A stretch of DNA of 64,000 bases, from positions 992,001 to 1,056,000 of the forward strand of contig JIAB01000001.1 in NCBI GenBank assembly GCA_000687975.1. Reading direction: 5' to 3'. Shown here piece by piece: positions 34,534-43,576 of this stretch. The notes under the pieces are model-generated. The model worked only from the letters and a program-made list of their open reading frames with translations, was not told the DNA's origin and did no database searches. Position 1 is the stretch's first letter. Every line of letters begins with the position of its first letter. Origin of the DNA: Lachnospiraceae bacterium AC2031 (GTDB taxonomy: Bacteria > Bacillota > Clostridia > Lachnospirales > Lachnospiraceae). Made by a program: the position numbers and the translations under genes.

Positions 34534-35219
34534 TACTTAAAGAAATTCAGCTTCTTCTCTAAACCACCAAGAAGCAGTGTAAGAAGTCCGTTACATATCA
34601 GATAATAAAAGGCAGTAAAGAAAAGTGGCCAGATGGCACCTGAGATACCCTGGGAACCCTTCATAAATGCCTGTCCTGCCCATATAACCTCCTGAAGAGC
34701 TATGATACGAGCAAGAGATGTATCCTTAACAAGTGTCAGAATCTCGTTAGACATAGGTGGAAGAATTCGCTTAACCATCTGAAGGAGCTTAACCTTGAAG
34801 AACACCTCAGACTTTGTCATACCAAGCACATAGCCGGCCTCATCCTGTCCAACTGGTATGCTCTCAATACCACCTCTGAAAATCTCTGAGAAATAGCAGG
34901 CATAGTTGATGATAAATGCAACTGCAGACGCGAGGAAACGGCCTGTCTCATCACCACCCCAGATAGCATTGTGCATAACTAATCCTGGAAAATAATAGAT
35001 AATAAGAAGCTGGATCATAAGTGGAGTTCCTCTTATGATCCAGATAAGTATCTTGAAGAAGCCCTTTACTGGGAGGATCTTTGACATAGAGCCAAAGGAT
35101 ATAAGTAGTCCCAGAGGAACTGCACCAATAAGTGTCACAAGGAACAGCTTAAGGGTCTGCAGAAAGCCTATATTAAGGGCATGTATAACTATTGGTAATT
35201 GTTCGAAAAAAAGTTCCAT
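34533..35219 (-). CDS. Polar amino acid ABC importer, permease
   Basis: A 228-residue permease of the His/Glu/Gln/Arg class with five predicted helices. [15 protein letters not shown] and the EAA-like loop [22 protein letters not shown] are family marks. One permease gene implies a homodimeric channel. It lies between the binding-protein and ATPase genes. Confidence 0.92.
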   Translation of the reverse strand: MELFFEQLPIVIHALNIGFLQTLKLFLVTLIGAVPLGLLISFGSMSKILPVKGFFKILIWIIRGTPLMIQLLIIYYFPGLVMHNAIWGGDETGRFLASAVAFIINYACYFSEIFRGGIESIPVGQDEAGYVLGMTKSEVFFKVKLLQMVKRILPPMSNEILTLVKDTSLARIIALQEVIWAGQAFMKGSQGISGAIWPLFFTAFYYLICNGLLTLLLGGLEKKLNFFK

Positions 35220-35259
35220 AAACGCTGGACCTCTAAATTATAAAATGGTATTCCCACTT

Positions 35260-36084
35260 CTACTGTGGAATAAGTGCAGCCTGTACGCCGTACTTTTCAG
35301 CAATCTTTGTCATAGAGCCATCATCATAGCTTGTCTTGAAGAAGCTGTTAAGCTCCTCTACAAGATCAGAACCCTGACGGAATCCAACTCCATACTCTTC
35401 GCTGTTAAGTCCAACTGTATATGTAAGTTTATCGTAGCTTGTTCCTTCACCAACCATAGCTGCTGCCATAAGTGAATCAATAATAGCTGCATCTGATGTT
35501 CCAGCGGCAACCTCCATAAGCGCACTGGCCTGGTTAGTAACTGATGTATACTTTAATGAGTGTTCCTTAGCCTGCTCCTCACCAGCTGAACCAACTTCAA
35601 CTGCAAAGTTAAGATCTGTAAGACTCTCAACTGTCTGATACTGATCAGCCTTATCTGATGGAACGATAACTATCTGAGCATTGTTGCAATATGCCTTTGA
35701 ACAGTCCATAGAGCTCTTTACTTCGTCTGTAAGAGTCATACCATTCCATACACAGTCAATGCTTCCTGAACTAAGCTCAAGAGCTTTGTTATCCCACTCA
35801 ATCTCAACGAATTTTGCTTTTACACCAAGACTATCTGCGAATGCATTTGCCATATCTGCATCGAAGCCGATCCAGTTACCGCTCTCATCCTTATAGTCCA
35901 TTGGCTCAAAATCGGTAATACCGATTACGATTTCCCCTTTATCCTTTATAGCCTTCAGATCCTCCACAACAGGAGCGCTCTCCTCAGCATTATCTCCTGC
36001 CTGATTGTTGGAATTTGATCCACAACCAACAAGCGAAAAGCAAAGAGCTGCTGTACAAATTAGTGCAAGTGCCTTCTTAAACAT
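35260..36084 (-). CDS. Amino acid ABC importer, substrate-binding lipoprotein
   Basis: A 274-residue receptor of the SBP-bac-3 family. The signal peptide ends at LVGC with Cys21. The mature protein has the family phrases IVIGITDFEPMDYKDESGNW, IGFDADMANAFADSLG and YGVGFRQGSDLVEELN. The ligand is a polar amino acid, not resolved further. It is the first gene of the operon behind a strong promoter. Confidence 0.93.
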   Translation of the reverse strand: MFKKALALICTAALCFSLVGCGSNSNNQAGDNAEESAPVVEDLKAIKDKGEIVIGITDFEPMDYKDESGNWIGFDADMANAFADSLGVKAKFVEIEWDNKALELSSGSIDCVWNGMTLTDEVKSSMDCSKAYCNNAQIVIVPSDKADQYQTVESLTDLNFAVEVGSAGEEQAKEHSLKYTSVTNQASALMEVAAGTSDAAIIDSLMAAAMVGEGTSYDKLTYTVGLNSEEYGVGFRQGSDLVEELNSFFKTSYDDGSMTKIAEKYGVQAALIPQ

Positions 36085-36143
36085 AATTTATCCCTCCTAT
36101 AAAGATCCCAAGTCCCGCTCAGGATGACTTTTTTAACGCGTAG

Positions 36144-36172
36144 AGTATAACAGCAAATCACTAATAAATCAA
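36144..36172 (-). promoter_or_regulatory. Promoter of the amino-acid-importer operon
   Basis: On the minus strand TTGATT (36167-36172) and TATACT (36144-36149) are spaced by exactly 17 bases. It lies about 60 bases upstream of the binding-protein ATG and should drive the genes down to degV. Confidence 0.75.
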
Positions 36173-36205
36173 CTATACCGAAAGGCTATAACGTGTCTTT
36201 TTTTC

Positions 36206-37345
36206 TTACTCATCAAAGGTGATATGAAGACTCACAATCTCACTCTTTGCAGGAAACTTATAATGGAATCCCCAGGCAGAAACTCCTGAAGTTGTGATGG
36301 CTGTCATACCACTATAATCCTTACGTCCATAATACATATCATAAGCGATATTTCGTCCCATAAACTGAGGGATATTAAAGCCATGGGTATGACCCGCAAG
36401 TGCAATATCACAGCCAGCTGCGGATATCTCTTTAAACTCCTCAGGTCTATGAGTGAGCATTATAGTAGGAAGTGAATCATCTTTATTTACTTTTCCCATT
36501 AGTGCGTCCAGCGATAACTGGCCAGCCACAGGATCATTTCGTCCGATCAGCTGAACTCCATCAACAACTAGCATCTCGTCCTCAAGAACAGTAATACCCA
36601 TTTCTCTCATAAGTTCAGCAGTATGATCATCCCTGCAGTCGTCATGATTTCCATAAATAAAGTATGTTCCTAGAGGGGGATCAAAGGATTCAACCAGACT
36701 TCTAAAGTATTCGATATCCTTCTCAGACGTGGTCTCGTCGAACACATCTCCACCAATCAGAATAATATCAGGATTCTCTTCTTCTATCTCCTTCTTCAGC
36801 TTATCATATGTAAAAGACCAGGTTCCCGCTCCACAGTGGGTATCTGCAAAAAAGACCACATTGAGGCTGTCCCTCTGGCAGGCCTTGTCCACTTTTATAT
36901 CGTAGTGAGTGACGATAACATTTCCTATGTTAAAAAAGCCGTAAAATGCTATTCCAAAGGAAATCACAAGAAATACTATGGAGTGAACCCGCTTATCCAG
37001 CAGGTGATGTATCTCTTTCACCGTGAACTTCTTATGTTCTGCTCGTCTTACTCGGACATAGATAAATCTCGCCACCAGACGAAGACCGAATAGTATGGCG
37101 AGATATAGGATTACTACATAATAGATAGAACCCCAACGAGATATGGTCCACTTAACCCACTCGTAGGGAATTCTTTTATATACTACAAATATACCGGCCA
37201 GGGAAAGAGTTCCTATAATGTGAAAGACTATAAGTATCACATTAAAGAACTTATGCCTGCGCCACTGTTTTGGATAATTCAGATAAATGAAGCCTGTCAG
37301 GAGTATAAGTCCCAGCAAAGCAAAGACAAAGGCTACACTATTCAT
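36206..37345 (-). CDS. Membrane-anchored metallophosphoesterase
   Basis: A 379-residue protein with four N-terminal helices (about 2-24, 33-56, 74-96, 117-140) and a calcineurin-like phosphoesterase domain. Metal-binding motifs are VFFADTHCG, IGGDVFDE, YGNHDD, TMLTHRPEE and AGHTHG, all complete. Relatives such as YkuE/YaeI act on phospholipid or UDP-lipid substrates; here the substrate is open. Its ATG overlaps the stop of the upstream sensor-EAL gene as ATGA, so the two are coupled. Confidence 0.9.
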   Translation of the reverse strand: MNSVAFVFALLGLILLTGFIYLNYPKQWRRHKFFNVILIVFHIIGTLSLAGIFVVYKRIPYEWVKWTISRWGSIYYVVILYLAILFGLRLVARFIYVRVRRAEHKKFTVKEIHHLLDKRVHSIVFLVISFGIAFYGFFNIGNVIVTHYDIKVDKACQRDSLNVVFFADTHCGAGTWSFTYDKLKKEIEEENPDIILIGGDVFDETTSEKDIEYFRSLVESFDPPLGTYFIYGNHDDCRDDHTAELMREMGITVLEDEMLVVDGVQLIGRNDPVAGQLSLDALMGKVNKDDSLPTIMLTHRPEEFKEISAAGCDIALAGHTHGFNIPQFMGRNIAYDMYYGRKDYSGMTAITTSGVSAWGFHYKFPAKSEIVSLHITFDE

Positions 37346-40300
37346 AATTGTTTACCATTCACTATTACACTTTCAACTTCTCTGGATTTTCGTATATTCT
37401 CATCCGGTGCATTGGTCAGCTTGCCAGATTCAGAATCCAGAGTTATATGCATATCCACATCATCAATATCTACAGTAGTCTTATCACTTACACCACCATA
37501 AACAAAAGCCTGACGTCCAACGCCTTTATACTTAAGACCAGCCTTGGAATACTTTATATTACTATCTCCAGAAAGACTTCCCAGAGCAGTAGCATATTCG
37601 GCTCTAAAACTCGTGATAAATGACATATCATGCAGATAGATATCTGCACGTTCGCCGTCCACAGTACCTATCATGCTGAGACGCTTTCCACTTCCTGTAA
37701 GACGGATAAGACTTCGCCATATATTGACACCAGAATTATTTTCCAGATTACCTATAAATACACCCTTATAGAATCCATTATCCATCAAAAGATCACAGTC
37801 ATGAATTTCAAGATACTGATTTCCTCTGAGAGAACCAATACCTACACCTTCATCGCTGTTTAGATGGAAGTTATACTTACCCTTATTGATCCTGGTAGTA
37901 CCACCCATTCCCGAACCGATTCCGATAGTGGTCTGACCATTGGACTCAATATAGATTTCTCCATCCTGATAGAATTCCAGAGTGCCATGACCTTTTTCGA
38001 CCCCATTTCCTATACCATATATTTCAGCTCCCGATAAATACAGCTTAAGATCTCCATCTCCCTCAACTGTGAGTTTTGAGGTTTCAGGCACAGTAATACC
38101 AACGCCCTCAAATATATTATCTCCCTCAAGGCTCAGAGTTAACTTGGAGTTTTCAGAAATATTAATACATGGTCTTCCTTTTTTATTTGAAAGAGACACA
38201 TTCTCCAGTGTAACTCTTCCGTCATACCCCTCAAGAACCTCTATATGTATGTTGGATTTTCTATTAGGAGTTCCAACAATAGTAATATCTCGGAATGTTG
38301 CTTCCTTATCACCGATTATGATGGTATTCTTATTTTCTCGCTCAAGACTGCTGATAGATACCCTGCTTGTTCTTCCAGCAATATAAACCATCTCACTGGC
38401 ACCATCTTCTCGTTCTCTATGGAAACGGGCAATCTCAAGCTTAACATTTCCATCAACAGACTGAATAACCTCAGGTGCTGGGCGAGCAATATAGTAACCC
38501 TGTATCAGATCTGCTCCCAGTCTGATAACCGTTCTAAGCTCTTCCGAAGTTTCAACACCCTCAGCCAGAGCCAATATATTATTAGAATGACAAAAATCGA
38601 TTATCTCTCTTACGAAATGCTGTTTCTGAGAACTGTTCTGTATTTCAGAAAGCAGAGATCTGTCAATCTTTACATAGTTCGGCATATATCTTAAGAGATT
38701 ACTTACATTGGAATAACCAGTTCCATAATCATCAACCGCCATCTCAATACCCAGTCGATTATATTGTTCCTTCAGCTGATCAAATTCAGCATCAAGAAGC
38801 TCAGCCTGCTCAGTAAGCTCCACAACCGTAGACTCATGATTCTTCTTTAACAGGCCCTCTATCTTAACGAAATCATTATACTCCAGCTTGCTGCCTGGAA
38901 TACTGTTAATAAAGATCTTCTTGCCCTCAAACTCAGAGGCTCTTTCTTCCACCAGAGTAAGGACATTTACAAAGGTAGCTTTCTCAACATCGCTAAGTCT
39001 GCCAAGAAAATCTGCATCCTTAATAATCTGAAGCGGAGGTATCATCCACTCAGAATTAGAGCGCATAAGCGCCTCATAGGAATAAATTTCTCCATCAACT
39101 GCATTAACAATAGGCTGGAAATGATATGTCAGCAGATTTTCATCGAGAATCTTCTCAACCTCTTTTATTTCACGGGTCTCTTCCTCTGTGAGTTCTCTAC
39201 TCTTTATTGCTGACTTCTTGGAATCATCTGCAGGGAACTTCATAGGAATCTTACTTGTAGTTCTCTTTTCCAGAAGTCTTATAGCATAAGCTCTTCTCAG
39301 ACTTTCGAGCCCCTTGGATACAAGATTCAACCAAAGACGAGTAACTTCCTCGTAGCTCCTAAGCTCAGAACCAAAGCTTACCATGGAATAACCGAGAGAC
39401 TTTTCCTCCACATAGATTGGAGAAAAGATAAGACACACTGGGTTTTCATCATCATTTATATAAGGAAGCATCTTGCTTGTTTCAATGATATTCTTTGTAT
39501 CAATTCCTGAACGGGAAGAGTCCTTATAATTATAGGACAAAACATTGATCATGGTATGCGAGTAACCTTTTTCAGGAAAATCGTTATCAACCAGCACATC
39601 TTCATTAAGCCATCCAGAATTAAGACATATCTCGAGACGTTTTACGCCTCTTAAATAAAAGATATTCTCATACACAGTACGGAAATATTCTTCCAGATCA
39701 GTAGCCTCCAGAAGATCTTCCAGCATACAGTTATGTATAGAATAATAACCATCTTCTGATTCAGCAGACATCCATGTTGGTCTCTTAGAAAAATACTTTT
39801 CTTCCGGGAGACCTTCACATCCACAGCTCTGTCCCAGGAAAAGATCCACCTCTGGTTTAATCTCAGGAACCGCTTCACCCTTTGCAAGACAGATTAATGC
39901 ATCTACTGCATATTCTCCATAGTATTCTGTAGGGATATAACTGGATGTAATTGACTTTGGTGAAAGCTGTCCTTCCTCACTAGTTCCAAAACCAGCAAGA
40001 AGAAGATCCTCAGGAATCCTTACTCCGCGACGTGTCATCTCCTCAGCAACACCAATAGCCATGCAATCATTTGCACACACTATAGCGTCAGGAAGATGCT
40101 CCCCATTATGGAAAAACTGCTCAGCAAATCCGGTACCACTAGTGTACCAGAAATCACCATATTGAATTCGTCCAGGCTGGATTTCAAGATTATGATCCTT
40201 CATTGCATCCATATAGGCTGCAAGTCGTCTCTGGCTGTGATAATGGTGCTCACGACCAGTAAGATAAGCAATATCCTTTGCCCCATGTTCTTCAATGAGA

Positions 40301-40674
40301 TGAGAAACGGTAGCATAGACCATAGGATATCCATCAGTCCAAAAACTGTAGAAATACTTGCTATCTGTATCTATACAGATGACAGGACCATTAAACTCAC
40401 GATATATACGCTCCTCAAGTTTCTTTTCAACCTCAGGAGTCTGTATAGTGTCAGAAAGAACTAAGACTGCATCAAACATAGAAAAGTTAACAAGATTAAA
40501 GATATTGGAATCTCCAACCTCGCGCTCTTTTGTATTCTGATATTTTATAAACATCGAAAAGATCAGGACATCATATCCCAACTCGAATGCTCGTATCTTT
40601 ACCCCATTAATAAACTCCTGCTGATAAGGCTCATCTGCCTGTCCCAGCAAAAGTGCTATCCTTTTATTTGCCAT
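37342..40674 (-). CDS. LacI-type sensor / EAL phosphodiesterase / beta-solenoid-like fusion protein
   Basis: An 1110-residue protein without signal peptide or membrane helix. Residues 3-290 are a LacI/RbsB-type ligand-binding domain without helix-turn-helix, ending in SCGC. Residues 290-500 are a linker domain. Residues 505-745 are an EAL c-di-GMP phosphodiesterase with Glu534 (EAL), Asn590, Glu619, Asp648-Asp649, Lys669, Glu705 and Gln725 all present, so activity is likely. From 770 to about 1080 it has short Gly/Asn-rich strands (SKLTVEGDGDLKLY, GIGSGMGG) that look like a right-handed beta-solenoid, as in carbohydrate-binding surface proteins. AGGGG before ATG 40674 decides the start. Confidence 0.85.
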   Translation of the reverse strand: MANKRIALLLGQADEPYQQEFINGVKIRAFELGYDVLIFSMFIKYQNTKEREVGDSNIFNLVNFSMFDAVLVLSDTIQTPEVEKKLEERIYREFNGPVICIDTDSKYFYSFWTDGYPMVYATVSHLIEEHGAKDIAYLTGREHHYHSQRRLAAYMDAMKDHNLEIQPGRIQYGDFWYTSGTGFAEQFFHNGEHLPDAIVCANDCMAIGVAEEMTRRGVRIPEDLLLAGFGTSEEGQLSPKSITSSYIPTEYYGEYAVDALICLAKGEAVPEIKPEVDLFLGQSCGCEGLPEEKYFSKRPTWMSAESEDGYYSIHNCMLEDLLEATDLEEYFRTVYENIFYLRGVKRLEICLNSGWLNEDVLVDNDFPEKGYSHTMINVLSYNYKDSSRSGIDTKNIIETSKMLPYINDDENPVCLIFSPIYVEEKSLGYSMVSFGSELRSYEEVTRLWLNLVSKGLESLRRAYAIRLLEKRTTSKIPMKFPADDSKKSAIKSRELTEEETREIKEVEKILDENLLTYHFQPIVNAVDGEIYSYEALMRSNSEWMIPPLQIIKDADFLGRLSDVEKATFVNVLTLVEERASEFEGKKIFINSIPGSKLEYNDFVKIEGLLKKNHESTVVELTEQAELLDAEFDQLKEQYNRLGIEMAVDDYGTGYSNVSNLLRYMPNYVKIDRSLLSEIQNSSQKQHFVREIIDFCHSNNILALAEGVETSEELRTVIRLGADLIQGYYIARPAPEVIQSVDGNVKLEIARFHREREDGASEMVYIAGRTSRVSISSLERENKNTIIIGDKEATFRDITIVGTPNRKSNIHIEVLEGYDGRVTLENVSLSNKKGRPCINISENSKLTLSLEGDNIFEGVGITVPETSKLTVEGDGDLKLYLSGAEIYGIGNGVEKGHGTLEFYQDGEIYIESNGQTTIGIGSGMGGTTRINKGKYNFHLNSDEGVGIGSLRGNQYLEIHDCDLLMDNGFYKGVFIGNLENNSGVNIWRSLIRLTGSGKRLSMIGTVDGERADIYLHDMSFITSFRAEYATALGSLSGDSNIKYSKAGLKYKGVGRQAFVYGGVSDKTTVDIDDVDMHITLDSESGKLTNAPDENIRKSREVESVIVNGKQL

Positions 40675-40722
40675 AAACACCCCTAATAATCCCCATGGTT
40701 TTAACAAACATTACTTCCTTAT

Positions 40723-40750
40723 ATTATAAACCCTGAACGGCGGTTATCAA
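40723..40750 (-). promoter_or_regulatory. Promoter of the sensor-EAL gene
   Basis: On the minus strand TTGATA (40745-40750) and a perfect TATAAT (40723-40728) are spaced by 16 bases. About 49 bases of leader precede the ATG. Confidence 0.75.
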
Positions 40751-40770
40751 AGAGTTTTTTATGACATAAA

Positions 40771-40802
40771 AAGGACGATTCCCTGTAAAAGAATCGTCCC
40801 TT
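40771..40802 (-). terminator. Terminator after the ABC/DUF1854/ABC triad
   Basis: GGACGATTC and GAATCGTCC pair perfectly around a 9-base loop, and TTTTT follows on the minus strand. This is the first clear terminator reached from the right-hand xylan cluster. Confidence 0.88.
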
Positions 40803-40807
40803 ATAAT

Positions 40808-42973
40808 CTAAGATTTAGCCAGCTGTGCTGTGAACAGATTGTAGTATATACCCTTTCGGTCCAGGAGTTCCTGGTGAGTACCGATCTCAGCTATACTATG
40901 TCCATCAATAACCATGATCCTGTCTGCATTCTTCAGTGTTGAAAGTCTATGTGCAATAGCAAATGTGGTCTTGCCACTTGTAAGTCTTTCAAGCGCCTTC
41001 TGGATCATGAATTCGCTTTCTGTATCAAGACTTGCTGTTGCCTCATCAAGGATCAGTATACGAGGATCAGGAAGGATTGCTCTAGCGATAGCAATTCGCT
41101 GTCTCTCACCACCTGACAGGGTATGTCCCTTTTCTCCAACGTAGGTATTATATCCATCCGGAAGCCTGCAGATAAAGTCATGAGCATTTGCAAGCTTTGC
41201 AGCCTTAATAATCTCTTCTATCGTTGCATCCGGTTTAGAGAACCTTATATTATCAATAATAGTTCCTGCAAACAGGAAGTTCTCCTGAAGAACAACACCT
41301 ATCTGAGAATGGTAGGATTCATGGCTTACTTCATTAAGATCCGTACCATCTATCAGAAGCCTTCCATCATCTATCTTGTATAGGCCCATGAGAAGATTTA
41401 TCAGGGTTGATTTACCAGTACCAGACGCACCAACTATACCGATCATTTCTCCAGGTTTTATAGTAGCATTTATATCCTCAAGCACAGGCTGATATGACTT
41501 ATATCCGAAGGTTGCATGTTCAAATGTAACCTCGCCGTCAATATCTATAGGATGCGCAGTTTCAGATTCCTCAGGTATTTCCTGAGCCAGAACATCGTAG
41601 ATACGTTCAAGACAGCTTGTCAGTCTTGAAATCTCTCTAGGAAGTCGACCAAGCCATCCAACATACTGGAACAGAAGCAGTGTGTAGCTTACGAACTGAT
41701 ACAGCTCGCCGGCCGACATAGTTCCTGCGAACACGTCCCTGCCGCCGAAGTAGACAACGATTACAACACCCATTCCCATGAGAAATGACATTACAAAGTC
41801 GAACATTGCCCAGAAGCGTTCGTTTCTCATCTGGATCACTGCATAGTCTTTAGAAACAACCTTGAAGCGTTCAGACTCTTCCAGTTCCTTACCGTAGCTC
41901 TTCACCTCACGCATTCCAGATACAACATCCTGAAGATCACTGGCTACGTCATCATTTTTCTTAAACTGCAAATGGAATATCCTGTTGATAGTCTTTCTAA
42001 GTGAAAGCATGAATACCGTCACTATCGGAACTATAGCAAAGATCATAAGTGCCAGTTTAACATCCAGAATAAGCATGAAGATGATATCCCAGATAAAGAT
42101 AAAGAATACAGCAAACAGGTTACAGAATACATCAGCCATAAAGTCACTGATAAATCTTGTATCCTGAGTTATTCTGTTAAGAAGTTCACCCGGTCTTCTA
42201 TCATTAATGAATTCCAGTGGCAGCTTCTGAACCTTTACGAAAAGTTCTTCTCTCAGATCCGCCGCAATCTTTGAACCAAGACGTGCCGAACCGTTACTCT
42301 TCATTATATTGATGATAACGATGGCCACACTTAGTGTAAACATCAGTGCCAGATAGAGAAGAGCCTCCTGCATGCTGCCATTCTTCTTCAGAACGTTATT
42401 AATGAGTCGCTTCTGAACCTCTGGTCCACCCAGTGTTGTTACAGCAACCATAACCATGAGCATGAAGACGCCAAAGAAACCTTTCTTGTACGGCTTTGCC
42501 ATCTTAAGAAATACACTTAAGAAGCCGCCCTCCTTCGAGCACTTTGGACAGCGCTTAGTTCCAGGAATGGCTCTGCCACATATTGGACAGGTCTTCTCAT
42601 ACTCAGGACTCTCAACCTCTTCAAATCGACCAGAAATCAGAATGTTGATACCTCTGGCAATATATGCATAACGTCCCAGATGCTTAGCAGAATAGTGAGC
42701 CAGAACTCTCTCAACGCCCTGATGCTTCACTGTGATAATTCCACCACCAACTCCAGGCTCAGCCTTTGCTGATTTCATATCCTTAATATCATACACCTTC
42801 GTGTCTGATTCCCGCAGTATATATACCTTCTTTGTAGTAACAACAAAGAAGGAGTTTTCAGTCCACCGACCACTATCATCTATATCGATTGGTACGGCGT
42901 AATAGATTCGTTCATCTCCCGAAAGACTGATCTGACTCTCCAGACTCTTCGGAAGCATATACTTTAGTATCAT
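40808..42973 (-). CDS. ABC exporter half-transporter with PH-like and zinc-ribbon N-terminus
   Basis: A 721-residue protein. Residues 1-115 are a soluble beta-rich, PH-like domain; residues 129-145 carry a CxxC...CxxC zinc ribbon (Cys129, Cys132, Cys142, Cys145). Then follow six membrane helices (about 155-450) and a nucleotide-binding domain with GASGTGKST, LSGGERQRIAIARAI and ILILDEATASLD. It is a type I exporter half, probably a heterodimer with the product ending at 43577. The DUF1854 gene lies between them. NCBI annotation links this trio to cyanophycin metabolism in other bacteria, as far as I recall. Confidence 0.88.
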   Translation of the reverse strand: MILKYMLPKSLESQISLSGDERIYYAVPIDIDDSGRWTENSFFVVTTKKVYILRESDTKVYDIKDMKSAKAEPGVGGGIITVKHQGVERVLAHYSAKHLGRYAYIARGINILISGRFEEVESPEYEKTCPICGRAIPGTKRCPKCSKEGGFLSVFLKMAKPYKKGFFGVFMLMVMVAVTTLGGPEVQKRLINNVLKKNGSMQEALLYLALMFTLSVAIVIINIMKSNGSARLGSKIAADLREELFVKVQKLPLEFINDRRPGELLNRITQDTRFISDFMADVFCNLFAVFFIFIWDIIFMLILDVKLALMIFAIVPIVTVFMLSLRKTINRIFHLQFKKNDDVASDLQDVVSGMREVKSYGKELEESERFKVVSKDYAVIQMRNERFWAMFDFVMSFLMGMGVVIVVYFGGRDVFAGTMSAGELYQFVSYTLLLFQYVGWLGRLPREISRLTSCLERIYDVLAQEIPEESETAHPIDIDGEVTFEHATFGYKSYQPVLEDINATIKPGEMIGIVGASGTGKSTLINLLMGLYKIDDGRLLIDGTDLNEVSHESYHSQIGVVLQENFLFAGTIIDNIRFSKPDATIEEIIKAAKLANAHDFICRLPDGYNTYVGEKGHTLSGGERQRIAIARAILPDPRILILDEATASLDTESEFMIQKALERLTSGKTTFAIAHRLSTLKNADRIMVIDGHSIAEIGTHQELLDRKGIYYNLFTAQLAKS

Positions 42974-43009
42974 ATTATTACCCTTATACTCTCGTCAAAA
43001 AACACTAGC

Positions 43010-43543
43010 TTACAGGAACATGTCCAGCATTCTTTTCTCTTTCTGTGAAAGAGCTTCCACATCACGGATTTCGAAACGATTCTCATCCACATCCATAATG
43101 ATGAGTCTCGTATCAGAAAGCTTTGTGACTGCATTTGAACCCATATTAATGGTGAACTTGCACTCGCCTCTATCTGTCATAACATGGAAATATGCATAGC
43201 CATATTCATCCTTAATACTCATTATCTTTTCGATAACTGGAGTAAAGTAACAGAGATCCAGCTGCTTCTTAAGTATCTTCTGAGTTTCCTCAGTCATCTC
43301 AGAAAGATCTTCGATAATACCAATCTCTTTATCTCCATTTCCATACTCCCTAATAGAGATAAACTTGTTTGCATCACTAAATGGGAAAAGTCTTACTACC
43401 TTGATACGGTCATAATGTACACCGTCATAATCAAAGCTTACAAAACCTCCTTCAGTTTCAGCAAACTTATCATCCTTCGATATCATATGTATCGCCGTCA
43501 TTTCCTCGGCTTTTTTCTCATAAATATTTATTGTATCTTCCAT
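43010..43543 (-). CDS. DUF1854-family protein
   Basis: A 177-residue soluble protein with FPFSDANKFISIREYGNGDKEIGIIEDL and a C-terminal FEIRDVEALSQKEKRMLDMFL half, the pattern of DUF1854. The family is found next to paired ABC exporters, sometimes near cyanophycin genes. Its role is unknown; it may regulate or couple the exporter. It sits 33 bases behind one exporter gene and 36 bases before the other. Confidence 0.75.
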   Translation of the reverse strand: MEDTINIYEKKAEEMTAIHMISKDDKFAETEGGFVSFDYDGVHYDRIKVVRLFPFSDANKFISIREYGNGDKEIGIIEDLSEMTEETQKILKKQLDLCYFTPVIEKIMSIKDEYGYAYFHVMTDRGECKFTINMGSNAVTKLSDTRLIIMDVDENRFEIRDVEALSQKEKRMLDMFL

Positions 43544-43576
43544 AATTAATCCTTATAAAATGTGTCATAAGCGTAT

